In this document: one piece after another, positions 26,643 through 35,924 of the stretch
How the letters are laid out: each line of letters begins with the position of its first letter
How positions within the stretch are numbered: position 1 is the stretch's first letter
Source of the DNA: Novosphingobium colocasiae
GTDB lineage: Bacteria; Pseudomonadota; Alphaproteobacteria; Sphingomonadales; Sphingomonadaceae
Reading direction: 5' to 3'
Length of the DNA stretch: 64,000 nucleotides
Assembly: GCF_014652555.1 (NCBI RefSeq)
Contig: NZ_BMZA01000001.1
Span: 346,180-410,179, forward strand
Notes under the pieces: model-generated
What the model saw: only the letters and a program-made list of their open reading frames with translations
Database searches by the model: none
What the model was told of the DNA's origin: nothing
Program-made: the position numbers and the translations under genes

Positions 26643-27350
26643 CTACAGCCCGCGCCAGATGCGCAGCGGCTGGGTGTCAGCGGGCCCGAACTGCGCGGCG
26701 GGGCAGCGCCGGGGCATGAACCGCCGGTCATAACACAGCCGGATCGCCCGCAGCCAGCCGGTGCGGCTGGCATCGACGCCCACCTGTTCGATCCGCCACG
26801 ACGGATTGGCATCGACGAAGTCGCGCCGCAGATCGCCGGCGGTCAGGCCCGGCCGACGCGAGAGGCGATCGGCATCCGGCCACTGCACCGACCGCCACAG
26901 GATCGCCGATACCTTGTAATAGGTCTGCGGCCGGGCGGTCATGCAACTGCCGTGCTTGGCCCATTCGTGCGCCAGCAGCCCGGCCGAGGGGGTCATGCAC
27001 AAGTGCCGGCGCAGCAGATCGGGGGCAGGCGGCTTGCCATCCCCGCACCACTGCGGCGGCGGGCCGGAGCGCGCCTCGGGCCACAGGCCGTGCAGGATGA
27101 AGCCGAAGCGTCCGGAACGACCCGAACACTGCATCGAGGCAGAGTCCCCGCTCATCTTGCAGTAATCTGGCGACCAGCTTGCGGCGAGGGTGTAGCCGCC
27201 CACCGCCGTCCGGCGTGGCGGGCCATCCGGGCGCACCGGGGCCGGCGGGGCGATGCGGGGCGGCAGGGCGCACTGATAGGCTTGGGCTAGAGCCGGCACC
27301 GATGCCGTCAGCGCCGCAGTCATCAGTCCGCAAAAGACCAGCCGCTTCAT
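26643..27350 (-). CDS. Secreted/periplasmic ribonuclease T2 family protein
   Basis: A 235-residue RNase T2 homologue with a clear signal peptide (MKRLVFCGLMTAALTASVPALAQA). Both catalytic segments are intact: CAS1 FILHGLWPEA and CAS2 HEWAKHGSC, each with its histidine, plus Glu and Lys in CAS2. Several cysteines fit the fold's disulfides. It would act as a non-specific RNase in the periplasm. It starts one base after the stop of the upstream membrane-protein gene, so it is likely translated by coupling. Confidence 0.93.
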   Translation of the reverse strand: MKRLVFCGLMTAALTASVPALAQAYQCALPPRIAPPAPVRPDGPPRRTAVGGYTLAASWSPDYCKMSGDSASMQCSGRSGRFGFILHGLWPEARSGPPPQWCGDGKPPAPDLLRRHLCMTPSAGLLAHEWAKHGSCMTARPQTYYKVSAILWRSVQWPDADRLSRRPGLTAGDLRRDFVDANPSWRIEQVGVDASRTGWLRAIRLCYDRRFMPRRCPAAQFGPADTQPLRIWRGL

Positions 27351-27351
27351 T

Positions 27352-27798
27352 TCAGTCGAAAATTGCAGAGTCGCGTGCGGCCCGGTTGCCCCGCGAGGCA
27401 AGCCAGTCGCGCGCCTCCGGTGCGCATAGGTAGACACAAGCCGCGATGCTGGTCACCCATGCCAACAAGGACATCAACACTTGGAGTATGCCGATGTAGG
27501 GATAAGCACCGGCGATTATGTTCACGACGGTAGAAAAGGCCCCCAGAACGGTGAAGATCAGGATCTGCCATCGTACGATATTGCTTGCGCGTCGGACAAG
27601 AAAATACCAGTAAATCAATGATAAGAGCAGCACGATCATGCTGCCTATTAGTGGACCTGCGGCTGCGCTGCGACGTGCTATCGCCTCTGCTCGAAAGTAG
27701 TTGTAATTCAAAAGAACGTTCAGAAACCCGAACAGTCCGCTGAGCGCGATATATCGGCCGGCGAGCAATACAGGTCTGGGTGCCGGCGAGCGCTTCAC
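27352..27798 (-). CDS. Hypothetical four-helix membrane protein
   Basis: A 148-residue protein with four predicted transmembrane helices (for example YIALSGLFGFLNVLLNY, GPLIGSMIVLLLSLIYWYFLV, WQILIFTVLGAFSTVVNIIAG, VLMSLLAWVTSIAACVYLC) and short charged ends. No family was recognised. The gene is noticeably AT-richer than nadC and the RNase T2 gene on either side. It starts at GTG 27798 overlapping the nadC stop (GTGA), so it is wedged between the two genes in one transcript. Confidence 0.72.
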   Translation of the reverse strand: MKRSPAPRPVLLAGRYIALSGLFGFLNVLLNYNYFRAEAIARRSAAAGPLIGSMIVLLLSLIYWYFLVRRASNIVRWQILIFTVLGAFSTVVNIIAGAYPYIGILQVLMSLLAWVTSIAACVYLCAPEARDWLASRGNRAARDSAIFD

Positions 27799-28655
27799 AG
27801 CGGCGTGAAATCCAGTCCGATGTCGGCAGCGGGCGCGCTTTGCGTCAGGCGGCCGACCGAGACATAGGTGACGCCGCTGGAAGCGATGGCACCGATGGTC
27901 TGGAGGTTCACTCCGCCCGAAGCCTCGGTCGGCACCCGCCCGGCGACGAGTGCTACCGCCTCGCGCAGGGTCTCAGCGGCCATGTTGTCGAGCAGCAGGT
28001 GGTGCGCCCCGGCGGCGATGGCCGGTTCGATCTGATCGAGGTGATCCACCTCGCAGATGATCTGCGACACGCCGGCGGCCCGCGCGCTGCCGACCGCCTG
28101 GCCGACGCCGCCCGCGACCAGCACGTGGTTATCCTTGATCATCGCGGCGTCCCACAAGCCCATGCGGTGGTTCTTCGCGCCGCCCATGCGCGTTGCGTAT
28201 TTCTCCAAATGCCGCAGTCCGGGGATGGTCTTGCGCGTGTCGAGGAGGGTCGCATGTCCGCCCATGGCATCGACATACTGGCGGGTGAGGGTGGCCACGC
28301 CAGAAAGGTGCTGCACGGTGTTGAGCGCGCTGCGTTCCGCCGTCAGCATGGCGCGGGCATTGCCGTTCAGCCGCATCAGATCGGTGCCGGGTTCGACCTG
28401 CGCCCCCTCAGCCGCGAGGATCTCGATCTCCATCGCCGGATCGAGTGTACGGAAAAACGCAGCGGCGATGGGCAGCCCGGCAACGGTGATCGCATCGCGC
28501 GAATCCATCACTCCGGAAAACCGCATATCGGCGTTGATTACGCTTTCCGAGGTGACGTCGCGCCCACCGCCGGGCAGGCCGACGCCAAGATCCTCGTCAA
28601 GCGTCGCGCGCACGAAAGCCTCGACATCGAAGCCGTCCAGATGAAACGAAGTCAT
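27795..28655 (-). CDS. nadC: Nicotinate-nucleotide pyrophosphorylase (carboxylating)
   Basis: A 286-residue quinolinate phosphoribosyltransferase, which makes nicotinate mononucleotide in de novo NAD synthesis. Signatures are ERSALNTVQHLSGVAT, DTRKTIPGLRHLEKYATRMGGAKNHRMGL (given in part), KDNHVLVAGG and EASGGVNL. nadA and nadB are not nearby. A hairpin element lies upstream in the gap to the response-regulator gene. Confidence 0.96.
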   Translation of the reverse strand: MTSFHLDGFDVEAFVRATLDEDLGVGLPGGGRDVTSESVINADMRFSGVMDSRDAITVAGLPIAAAFFRTLDPAMEIEILAAEGAQVEPGTDLMRLNGNARAMLTAERSALNTVQHLSGVATLTRQYVDAMGGHATLLDTRKTIPGLRHLEKYATRMGGAKNHRMGLWDAAMIKDNHVLVAGGVGQAVGSARAAGVSQIICEVDHLDQIEPAIAAGAHHLLLDNMAAETLREAVALVAGRVPTEASGGVNLQTIGAIASSGVTYVSVGRLTQSAPAADIGLDFTPL

Positions 28656-28704
28656 GGCAGCCCTTTCGGCCCGGCGCGGGCTTTTGTCGAGAGGGTGCGG
28701 GGCG

Positions 28705-28843
28705 CTTAAACCATCGTGCGTTTGTCAGAACCAACAGTTCCGTTCGTGTCGAGCGCAGTCGAGACACGGAAACCACAGCGCCCACGTGTCTCGACTGCGC
28801 TCGACACGAACGGGGATGCGTCAGGTTTGTGGGCTTGGCTCTA
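28705..28843. repeat. Long-hairpin element, family C, copy 2
   Basis: A perfect 28-bp inverted repeat (28740-28767 and 28786-28813; arm starts CCGTTCGTGTCGAGCGCAGT) with an 18-nt loop. Compared with copy 1 the arms differ at three positions, and each change is matched in the opposite arm. It begins CTTAAACCATCGTGCG like copy 1, and its right end again holds the stop codon (TAG) of the leftward gene. Confidence 0.92.
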
Positions 28844-29638
28844 ATGAACGAACCGGGCGATCACGTCGCGGTAGCTGCGGCTCACCTTTACCTGTGCGCC
28901 CGAATCCAGCACCAGGAAGCATTCGCCATTGGTATGCGGCTTGACCTGGCGGACCTGATTGAGATTGACGATGGTAGAGCGGTGAACGCGCTGGAACACG
29001 CGCGGATCGAGCCGGCGCTCCAGGTCCTTCATCGTCTCGCGCAGGATCAGTGAGTTGTCGGCGGTGCGGATGCACATGTAATCGCCGGCAGCCTCGATAT
29101 GCTCGATCGAATCGACATCGATGCGGAAGATCTGGCCGCGATCCTTGATGTTGATGAGCTTTTCATAGCGGTCCGCGCCCGGCTCCGCCTCTTCGCCCAC
29201 CTGATCGACGGCGTCGGGGGCCACTTCGGCCAGCACGCTCTTGAGCTTTTCAGCCTCTTCGGTCGATCGCTTTTCCGTCAGCCGCTGGCGCACCCGGGCA
29301 AGAGTATCGTCCAGCTTGCTCTCGTCCACCGGCTTCATCAGATAGTTGACCGCATTGGCCTCGAAGGCCCGCACCGCGTGTTCCTGATAGGCGGTGACGA
29401 AGACCACCAGCGGCGGCTCGATCTCCATGATCCCCTTGACCACGGAAAAGCCGTCGAACCCCGGCATCTGGATGTCGAGGAAGACAAGGTCCGGCTTTTC
29501 GGTCTTGATCGCGCGGATAGCCTCACGGCCGTTCGAACAGGTGCCGATGATCTCGACGTCGGGATACTTTTCCAGTCTTAACTGCAGCCCCTGAATGGCG
29601 AGCTTCTCGTCGTCGACAAGGATGGTTCGGATAGTCAT
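28841..29638 (-). CDS. LytTR-type response regulator
   Basis: A 265-residue regulator with an N-terminal receiver (about 1-120; VDDEKLA acidic pocket, phospho-acceptor Asp in VFLDIQMPG, Lys in MKPVDESK) and a C-terminal LytTR DNA-binding domain (about 155-265; GDYMCIRT, VHRSTIVNLNQV, VSRSYRDVI). A charged linker joins them. It is downstream of and co-directional with the LytS-like kinase, its likely partner. Targets are unknown. Confidence 0.93.
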   Translation of the reverse strand: MTIRTILVDDEKLAIQGLQLRLEKYPDVEIIGTCSNGREAIRAIKTEKPDLVFLDIQMPGFDGFSVVKGIMEIEPPLVVFVTAYQEHAVRAFEANAVNYLMKPVDESKLDDTLARVRQRLTEKRSTEEAEKLKSVLAEVAPDAVDQVGEEAEPGADRYEKLINIKDRGQIFRIDVDSIEHIEAAGDYMCIRTADNSLILRETMKDLERRLDPRVFQRVHRSTIVNLNQVRQVKPHTNGECFLVLDSGAQVKVSRSYRDVIARFVH

Positions 29639-29696
29639 TCGGGCAAATCTCCGGCGTCATAAACGCCTGCTGGGAGGAAAGGTTGCGCCAAGGCGG

Positions 29697-30860
29697 TCAT
29701 AAACTGACGGCGCTCTCAAGCTGCCCCACCGGAGTGCCGGGGACAGGTTCTTCGCGACTTTCGAAGGGGATTTCGATCAGCACCGCAAAGCCACCTTCCG
29801 GCGGCTCCAGCGTCTCGAAGCGGTGGCGTTCGCCATAGGCTTGGCTTAGCCGGTCGCGGATATTCGACAGGCCGACGCCGGTGCTGACAGGTTCCCCTCC
29901 GTCGTAGCTCATTCCCGATAACCTGTTGTCGGTCGTGGGGCTTTGCAAGCCTGGGCCGGTATCGGACACGGTGATCCGAAGCACGGGGCCGACAAGCTGC
30001 GTCGCGATCGTGATCTCGGCGCCGCTCTCCTGCGGGGCGACGGCATACTTGATGGCGTTTTCCACCAGCGGTTGCAGCAGCAGCGACGGCAGCAGTCCGG
30101 TTTCGGTGGCGGGATCTATCGCGAAGGTAGTGCGCAACCGCTCTTCGAACCGCATCCGCTCGATATCGAGGTAGAGTTTGAGCGTCTCCACCTCCTGCGC
30201 CACGGTGACCCGGGCGGATGGCTTGTTGACCAGCGTATAGCGCAGGAATGAGGACAGCCGGGATAGCATCGCGTTGGCGGGCTCGGTCTGCTTGAGCAGC
30301 ACCAGCGTGGAGATCGAATTCAGCGTGTTGAACAGGAAATGCGGGTTGAGCTGATAGCGCAGCATCGCCAGTTGCGCGCTGGTCGCCTGATTTTCGAGCT
30401 GGATCAACTGATCGTTCTGTTCCTCGATCCGCAGGTAGAAGTTCACCATGTAATAGAGCGCGGTCCACGCCCCCAGCAGCGTCGCATCCAGGTAGAACAC
30501 GCCCAGGAACAACTGCGTGAAGCTGGCATCGCCGTCCGTGCGCCACAGCGACCAGACCCAGGCGTCGATGAAGGCATGGAGGCCCACCGCGAAAGGCAGG
30601 ACGATGATCGTCAGCCCCCACGTCATCAGCGCCGACCGGTCGATCAGGGTGCGATAGATCACCGACAGCACCAGGCTGATCGAAAACCCGGTGATGGTGG
30701 CGATCAGGACCAGGATCAGTGAGGCGAACGGCAGGTTGTTGGCGATCTGCGACATCGTGCGCAGCAGCATCGCCCCGCCCCAGCCGACCATTTGCAGCCG
30801 CCAGAAGGCCCTGTCCTTGTCGGCGAAGAAGGGGATCGGCTGGATCGGCAGGACACTCAT
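29697..30860 (-). CDS. LytS/YehU-type sensor histidine kinase
   Basis: A 387-residue membrane histidine kinase. The first ~150 residues hold about four transmembrane helices without an obvious extracellular domain. A short coiled coil leads to the His_kinase box QLNPHFLFNTLNSI, where the His in NPHFLFN is the phospho-acceptor. The ATP-binding N-box (LQPLVENAIKYAV) and G-box (SDTGPGL) follow. It pairs with the LytTR regulator 58 bases downstream; the signal is unknown. Confidence 0.92.
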   Translation of the reverse strand: MSVLPIQPIPFFADKDRAFWRLQMVGWGGAMLLRTMSQIANNLPFASLILVLIATITGFSISLVLSVIYRTLIDRSALMTWGLTIIVLPFAVGLHAFIDAWVWSLWRTDGDASFTQLFLGVFYLDATLLGAWTALYYMVNFYLRIEEQNDQLIQLENQATSAQLAMLRYQLNPHFLFNTLNSISTLVLLKQTEPANAMLSRLSSFLRYTLVNKPSARVTVAQEVETLKLYLDIERMRFEERLRTTFAIDPATETGLLPSLLLQPLVENAIKYAVAPQESGAEITIATQLVGPVLRITVSDTGPGLQSPTTDNRLSGMSYDGGEPVSTGVGLSNIRDRLSQAYGERHRFETLEPPEGGFAVLIEIPFESREEPVPGTPVGQLESAVSL

Positions 30861-30931
30861 CGCGCCTGACTATCCGAAAACCGCGCAAAGCGGAAACCAG
30901 CGGCGGCGGCGGTCAGGGTTCTGTCCACGCT

Positions 30932-31663
30932 TCAGCCTGCCGGGGCGTTTTTGCCCTGCGCCTTGCGCGCTTCCTCCACCGCTTCGGCAAGCTGGTCCAC
31001 GCCCACCGCGCCGGCGATCAGCCGGTCCCCCACGATCCAGCTTGGCGTGCCGCTGAAGCCGAGCTTGCTGGCAAGATCGAAGTTGCGCTGCAGTTCCTGC
31101 TCCACCGGGGCGCTGCCGGCGACTTTGGCGGCAGCGACAAGGTCCACCCCGGCGCTGCGGGCGGCCGCTTCGATCGAGCCGCGATCGATCTGGCCGGCGG
31201 CGAACATCGCATCGTGGAACTGGGCGTAGCGCCCCTGCGCAGCGGCGGCGAGGGCCATGCGCGCGGCGGCGGGGCTGGTCTCGGCGATGATCGGCAGCTC
31301 GCGCACGACGATGCGCAAGTCCGGGTTGCGCTTGAGCAGTTCGGCCACGTCGGGCAGGCTGCGGCGGCAATAACCGCAGGCGTAATCGGTGAATTCGACC
31401 ATGGTCACGCTGCCGCGCGGGTTCCCCAGCACCGCGCCGGGAAACGGGGTTTCCACGCTCTGGCGCACGCTGGCCAGTTGCGAGCCGGTCTGCTTGGCCT
31501 GAAGCCGCTCCATCGCTTCGGGCAGGATTTCCGGGTGGTCGAGGATGTAGTCGTGGACCACGCCCTCCACCGCCTTGCGCGCCATCCCCTGGCCGAACCA
31601 GCCCGCGCCCACCGCCACCAGACCGATACCGGCCACCATTGCCACAACTTTGCCCGTGCCCAT
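30932..31663 (-). CDS. DsbA-like thiol:disulfide oxidoreductase
   Basis: A 243-residue protein with an N-terminal membrane anchor or signal (VVAMVAGIGLVAVGAGWFG) and a thioredoxin-fold DsbA/BdbD domain. The active site is ACGYC (C-x-x-C), and the cis-Pro loop is SGTPSWIVG. A helical N-terminal extension resembles the Com1/ScsC group. It probably oxidises or isomerises periplasmic thiols. It lies 22 bases downstream of the M48 protease gene in the same orientation. Confidence 0.9.
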   Translation of the reverse strand: MGTGKVVAMVAGIGLVAVGAGWFGQGMARKAVEGVVHDYILDHPEILPEAMERLQAKQTGSQLASVRQSVETPFPGAVLGNPRGSVTMVEFTDYACGYCRRSLPDVAELLKRNPDLRIVVRELPIIAETSPAAARMALAAAAQGRYAQFHDAMFAAGQIDRGSIEAAARSAGVDLVAAAKVAGSAPVEQELQRNFDLASKLGFSGTPSWIVGDRLIAGAVGVDQLAEAVEEARKAQGKNAPAG

Positions 31664-31685
31664 TCGTCAGCCCTTGATGTGCGGC

Positions 31686-33059
31686 CTAGCGCCGCTTCTT
31701 GTCGCGTTCCATTTCGGCCCGCGCCTGCATTTCGATGTCTTGCGCCCGCAGCCAGTCGGGCGAGCCGGTCGGCAGCCCCAGCTCGGCCGCCTGCGCGCTG
31801 GCCAGCGCCTGCGCCATGTCGCCCGAAAGCACCTGCTGCTCGGCGCTGGCAAGGCGGGCGCGGGGGAGGTCGCCCCGGGCCGCGTAGATCACGCCCAACT
31901 GGTACCAGGCAAACGGGTTCTCGCGATCGCGGCCCACGGCGGCGCGCAGCACCTGTTCGGCCTCGGCATAGTTCTTCGGGTCCTCGGTCGCGATCAGGGC
32001 GTGGCCGAAGGTGGTGGCGATCAGCGGCTGGTTGCCGGTCAGCGCGGTGGCCTTGCGCAGCGGGGCCAGCGCTTCTGCCGGGCGGCCCGACTCGAGCAGG
32101 ATCTGTCCGTCCAGTTCGAGGAAATAGGGGTTGTCCGGCTCCGCCGCGATCAGCGCGGCGGTTTCCGCGTTGGCGCGGTCGATCTGCGCGTCCTTGTGAT
32201 AGGCATAGGCGCGGGCATAGTGGGCCGGGAGCGAGTTGTCGGTGACCGGATAGACGCGCAGCGTGTCCTTCGGCTCGGCCAGGTATCCGAACAGCTTGGC
32301 CTTGGCGAGTACGAAGCGGGCCTGCAGGGCGGGATCGGCGGGCTTGGTCCATGCCGCATCATGCTCGTAGGTATCGGTCAGGGTGGCGATCCGGTCCGCC
32401 GTCATCGGGTGGCTGGAATAGAACTCCGATTCCTCGTTGCGGGTATAGCCGTGGCGATATTCAAGGCTTTGCAGTTTTTTGAAGAATTCGAGCGAACCCC
32501 GTCCGCTGATTCCGGCGGTGGAAAGATACTGCGCTCCGGCGGCGTCGGCGCTGGCTTCCTGCGAGCGGTTGTAGGCAAGGAACTTGCCCATCGCCGCCTG
32601 CTGCCCCGCCATCAGCACGCCCATCGCCGCTTCGCCGCCGCCTGCCGCCGCGGCGGCCGCGCCCAGCAGGAGGGAGAGGATCGAGATGTTGGTCGCCGCC
32701 TTGCCGCCCGGATTGTAGACCGCGTGGCCACCGGTGATGTGGCCCAGTTCGTGCGCGATCACGCCCTGCACCTGTTCGGCGCTGTCAGCCTCGTTGATGA
32801 GCCCGGCATGGACGTAGACCGCCTGTCCGCCGGCGACGAAGGCGTTGACCGAGTTGTCGTTGATCAGCACGACATCCACGTTCTTGGGATCAAGCCCGGC
32901 GGCCTTGACCAGCGGGGTCGCCATGTCGCGGAACAGGGCTTCGGTTTCCGCATCGCGCAGGATCGATTGCGCGCTCGCGGGCGTGGCTGACCAGCCCAGT
33001 ACGGCCAGCGAAGCCAGAACCGCGGCACAGGAGCGGGGCAGATTGCGCAGCAAGACCAT
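31686..33059 (-). CDS. Periplasmic M48 metalloprotease with TPR tail (BepA/LoiP-like)
   Basis: A 457-residue exported zinc protease. Signal peptide MVLLRNLPRSCAAVLASLAVLGWSATPASAQ is followed by an M48 domain (about 35-270) with the zinc motif HELGH and a downstream third ligand region NRSQEASADAAG. The C-terminal ~170 residues are TPR repeats. This architecture matches BepA-type outer-membrane quality-control proteases. Met at 33059 starts the signal peptide; a 31-residue upstream extension is not supported. The downstream dsbA-like gene fits a periplasmic folding role. Confidence 0.92.
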   Translation of the reverse strand: MVLLRNLPRSCAAVLASLAVLGWSATPASAQSILRDAETEALFRDMATPLVKAAGLDPKNVDVVLINDNSVNAFVAGGQAVYVHAGLINEADSAEQVQGVIAHELGHITGGHAVYNPGGKAATNISILSLLLGAAAAAAGGGEAAMGVLMAGQQAAMGKFLAYNRSQEASADAAGAQYLSTAGISGRGSLEFFKKLQSLEYRHGYTRNEESEFYSSHPMTADRIATLTDTYEHDAAWTKPADPALQARFVLAKAKLFGYLAEPKDTLRVYPVTDNSLPAHYARAYAYHKDAQIDRANAETAALIAAEPDNPYFLELDGQILLESGRPAEALAPLRKATALTGNQPLIATTFGHALIATEDPKNYAEAEQVLRAAVGRDRENPFAWYQLGVIYAARGDLPRARLASAEQQVLSGDMAQALASAQAAELGLPTGSPDWLRAQDIEMQARAEMERDKKRR

Positions 33060-33169
33060 CGTCCCCTCATGCGGTGGCGGCGGCTGAACCGGCGCTGAAG
33101 CGCAGGCCGTGCCGCAGCATCCGCTGTAGGCGAGCGAGGGGTTGACCGGCAAGCCCGGTCGACAGCCGA

Positions 33170-34540
33170 TCAGTCGATGAGGTGGCGGGCGGCCTTGTCG
33201 AGCAGGCCGGCATCGTCGGCCACTTCGCCCAGCATCACCAGCGTGCCATCGTCCAGCCGCCGCGCCACCAGCAGCGAGAATTCGCCCTGGCGGCCAAGGT
33301 CGGCAAGCGGGCGGGGTTCCAGTGCGCGCAGGCGGGTCAGCACGCGATCGTGCGGTGCGTCGCCGGTCTCGCCCTTGTCGAGCCGGCGCAGGCGACGTTC
33401 CGCGCGCACCACGGCCTTGAGGCCGCCCGGCGTTTCGGCCAGCAGCGCTTCCAGCGCGCCGGTGCCGAGGCCCAGGCGCTGCGCATGGGCGAGCACGGCG
33501 GCGAATTCGGCCAGCCGCGTCTTGTCGTAATCCGCGCCGAACACCAGCTTGACCACCGGCGTCAACGGGGCCCGCTCGTTAAGCGTGACCCCGGCATCCT
33601 CTGCCAGTTCCGCAAAGTCTTCCGGGTAGGCCAGCGCCACCAGGGCAAAGTCCCAGGCCCGGCTGACGGCGGCATAGAGCGCGGCGCGCGACCGGTCTTC
33701 GCTGCGCAGCGCCTGGCTTGCGAGGTCGCGGGCTTCGGCCAGCCAGTCGCCCAGCCCCATGTCTTCGGGGGCGAGGGCCGCGCCGGCGGCAAATTCGATG
33801 GGATAATCGTCGATCGTCAGTCCGCCGGGGACGCCGAATTCGGGCTGGGGGAAGGGGTGGTCCGCGCCGTACCCGCCGCTGCTGCCGCCCAGCGAGACCG
33901 GGCCGTCGGCCCACTCCGCCATCGGCGCTTCCTCGCGCGGGTGCAGCGGCTGGTCCTGAGGGATGACGTCCGCTTCGGACAGTTCGAGTGCGCCGACGGC
34001 GGGGGCGCTCATCTCCTTCCAGTTGATGACCCCGAAGATGTGATCGATCGTCTGGTCGTCGCTCGAAAACGGCATGAGGATGCCGCGATAGAGGATCGTC
34101 GCGTTGCGTTGGTTGACGAATTCGGCTTCGAACCCGATCGGCGCGGCGTTGGCGAGGATCTGCATGTAGTGGTCGGTAATGCGCGACAGCAGCGATCGGC
34201 TGGGCACATCGGCCAGCGTCCGGATCGGGCCTTGCACCTCGCACTCGCGCGCGATCTCCTCGCCCAGAAAGGCGATGCCGGGGTTCTCGATACCGTCGGT
34301 GAAATCGAGAAGAATGCCGAAGGGGCCGAAATCGGGCAGTTCTTCCGGACGCAGCCGGGCAATGTCGGGAAAACTGCGGTCGTCGAGCAGGCCGGCCCAG
34401 AAGTTGTAGGCCCGCACCTGCATGCGCCGCTCATCCCGGCCGAACATCGGCGGGGGCACCCGTTCGATCGGATTTTCCTCAAGTGACGCGCCCGAATCGG
34501 GCTCGCCTCTATCGGAAAACGGACCGCGCAAACTATCCAT
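33170..34540 (-). CDS. PAS-fold-containing sphingomonad protein of unknown role
   Basis: A 456-residue cytoplasmic protein. Residues ~40-190 resemble the PAS_5-type sensory fold (FWAGLLDDRSFPDIARLRPEELPDFGPFGILLDF, given in part, and HYMQILANAAPIGFEAEF). The middle is acidic and Pro/Gly-rich, and the C-terminal ~200 residues are helical with many Arg/Asp. No output domain is recognised. ATG 34540 is used; an in-frame TTG is four codons upstream. It stands alone between the M48 gene and the transporter gene. Confidence 0.75.
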   Translation of the reverse strand: MDSLRGPFSDRGEPDSGASLEENPIERVPPPMFGRDERRMQVRAYNFWAGLLDDRSFPDIARLRPEELPDFGPFGILLDFTDGIENPGIAFLGEEIARECEVQGPIRTLADVPSRSLLSRITDHYMQILANAAPIGFEAEFVNQRNATILYRGILMPFSSDDQTIDHIFGVINWKEMSAPAVGALELSEADVIPQDQPLHPREEAPMAEWADGPVSLGGSSGGYGADHPFPQPEFGVPGGLTIDDYPIEFAAGAALAPEDMGLGDWLAEARDLASQALRSEDRSRAALYAAVSRAWDFALVALAYPEDFAELAEDAGVTLNERAPLTPVVKLVFGADYDKTRLAEFAAVLAHAQRLGLGTGALEALLAETPGGLKAVVRAERRLRRLDKGETGDAPHDRVLTRLRALEPRPLADLGRQGEFSLLVARRLDDGTLVMLGEVADDAGLLDKAARHLID

Positions 34541-34670
34541 GAGGCACCCCAACCAGACTCAATCCCATGCATATTGGCCCGTTGTGGTAAATTAACGCTT
34601 AAGTGCGTGGCGAGATGGCCGCAAAACGGACCTGCTCTTTTTTGGACGCGCGCGCGGGGCGGCGCGCCGA

Positions 34671-35915
34671 TCAGGCCACGGGGATGACCCCTTCGCCGAC
34701 GCGCGGCAACCGTAGGCGGACGCGTAGCCCGACCTGGAGTGCAATCAGCGTCGCTGCTGATATCAGCAGCGCAAACGAGACGCCGCCTCGGTCGGCCAGC
34801 GCGCCCCACAGCCAGGAACCCAGCGCCATCCCGCCGAACGTCACGGCCTGGAAGATCGACAGGCATCGGCCGAATATCTCGTCGGGCGAGCGCATCTGCA
34901 TCGCGGTGTTGAGCGTGACGAGCGTTGTCGCCCAGCCGGCCCCGGCGAACAGCGCGGCGAGCAGCGCCAGCGGGGTATGGTGTGCCAGCGCCGCCAGGGT
35001 CAATGCAAGGGCGGACAGTATCACGCCACTTGTCACCACCCCCTCGATGCCGAACCAGCGTCGCATCATCGGTAGAAGCGGGATGACGCAGATCGAGCCG
35101 ATACCGAACGCGCCGAGCAGGAGCCCGAAATCGCGCTCGGATCCGTGAAGCGAAAGTCGCGCCACCAGTGGAAGCAGCGCTTGAAAGCTTGTCATGCAGA
35201 TGCCCAGCGCCAGCCCGCGAAGAATGATGGCGCGCAGCGGCCCGGAACCTCGCACATGGGTGATGCCGATCCAAATCGCCGGAAGCATGGGCTGTTTGGC
35301 AGCAGCGCGCGAGGGCGGCTTCCACCACAACAGCACCCCAATAAGGCCCACGTAGCTCACGGCATTGAGCAGGAACACCGCCGGGACATGCCACAAGGAA
35401 ATCGCAAGACCGCCGAGCGCGGGCCCGATCGAACGGGCCACGTTGAACGACAGCGAATTGAGCGCGATCGCCGCAGGCAGGTGGCGCGGCGGCACCTGCT
35501 GGCGAACCGAAGCCTGCCACGCCGGAGCATTGAGCGCGGTGCCGACGCCGACGCCCAGCGTGCAGATCAACAGCAGCATCGGCGAGATCAGGCCGGAGTA
35601 CGTCACGATCGCCAGCACCGCCGAGATCGCCAGCATGCCGACCTGCGAACACAGCATGACCAGCCGGCGGTCGTGATTATCGGCGATGGCCCCGGCGAAC
35701 AGTCCCAGCAGCAGGATCGGCAACACGGTCGATGCCTGCACCAGCGCGACAAGCTGGTTCGATGCCGTGAGGTCGGTCATGAGCCAGGCGGCACCGACGG
35801 ATTGCATGGCCGCCCCGAGGTTGGAAAACAGGTTGGCCAGCCAGATCGCGCGGAACACCGGATAGCGAAGGGGCGAGAATGTCGTGGGAAGCTCGGGTGC
35901 GGCGGCGTCGGTCAC
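34671..35915 (-). CDS. MFS transporter, EntS-like exporter family
   Basis: A 414-residue inner-membrane protein with about 12 transmembrane helices and the DUF894/EntS subfamily pattern (FRAIWLANLFSNLGAAMQSVGAAWLM, given in part; GLFAGAIADNHDRR as motif A; NAPAWQASVRQQVP). Export of a siderophore or other small molecule by proton antiport is possible; the substrate cannot be read. Translation starts at GTG 35915, nine bases after the stop of the sterol-desaturase-family gene. Confidence 0.88.
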   Translation of the reverse strand: MTDAAAPELPTTFSPLRYPVFRAIWLANLFSNLGAAMQSVGAAWLMTDLTASNQLVALVQASTVLPILLLGLFAGAIADNHDRRLVMLCSQVGMLAISAVLAIVTYSGLISPMLLLICTLGVGVGTALNAPAWQASVRQQVPPRHLPAAIALNSLSFNVARSIGPALGGLAISLWHVPAVFLLNAVSYVGLIGVLLWWKPPSRAAAKQPMLPAIWIGITHVRGSGPLRAIILRGLALGICMTSFQALLPLVARLSLHGSERDFGLLLGAFGIGSICVIPLLPMMRRWFGIEGVVTSGVILSALALTLAALAHHTPLALLAALFAGAGWATTLVTLNTAMQMRSPDEIFGRCLSIFQAVTFGGMALGSWLWGALADRGGVSFALLISAATLIALQVGLRVRLRLPRVGEGVIPVA

Positions 35916-35924
35916 CCGCTTGGC

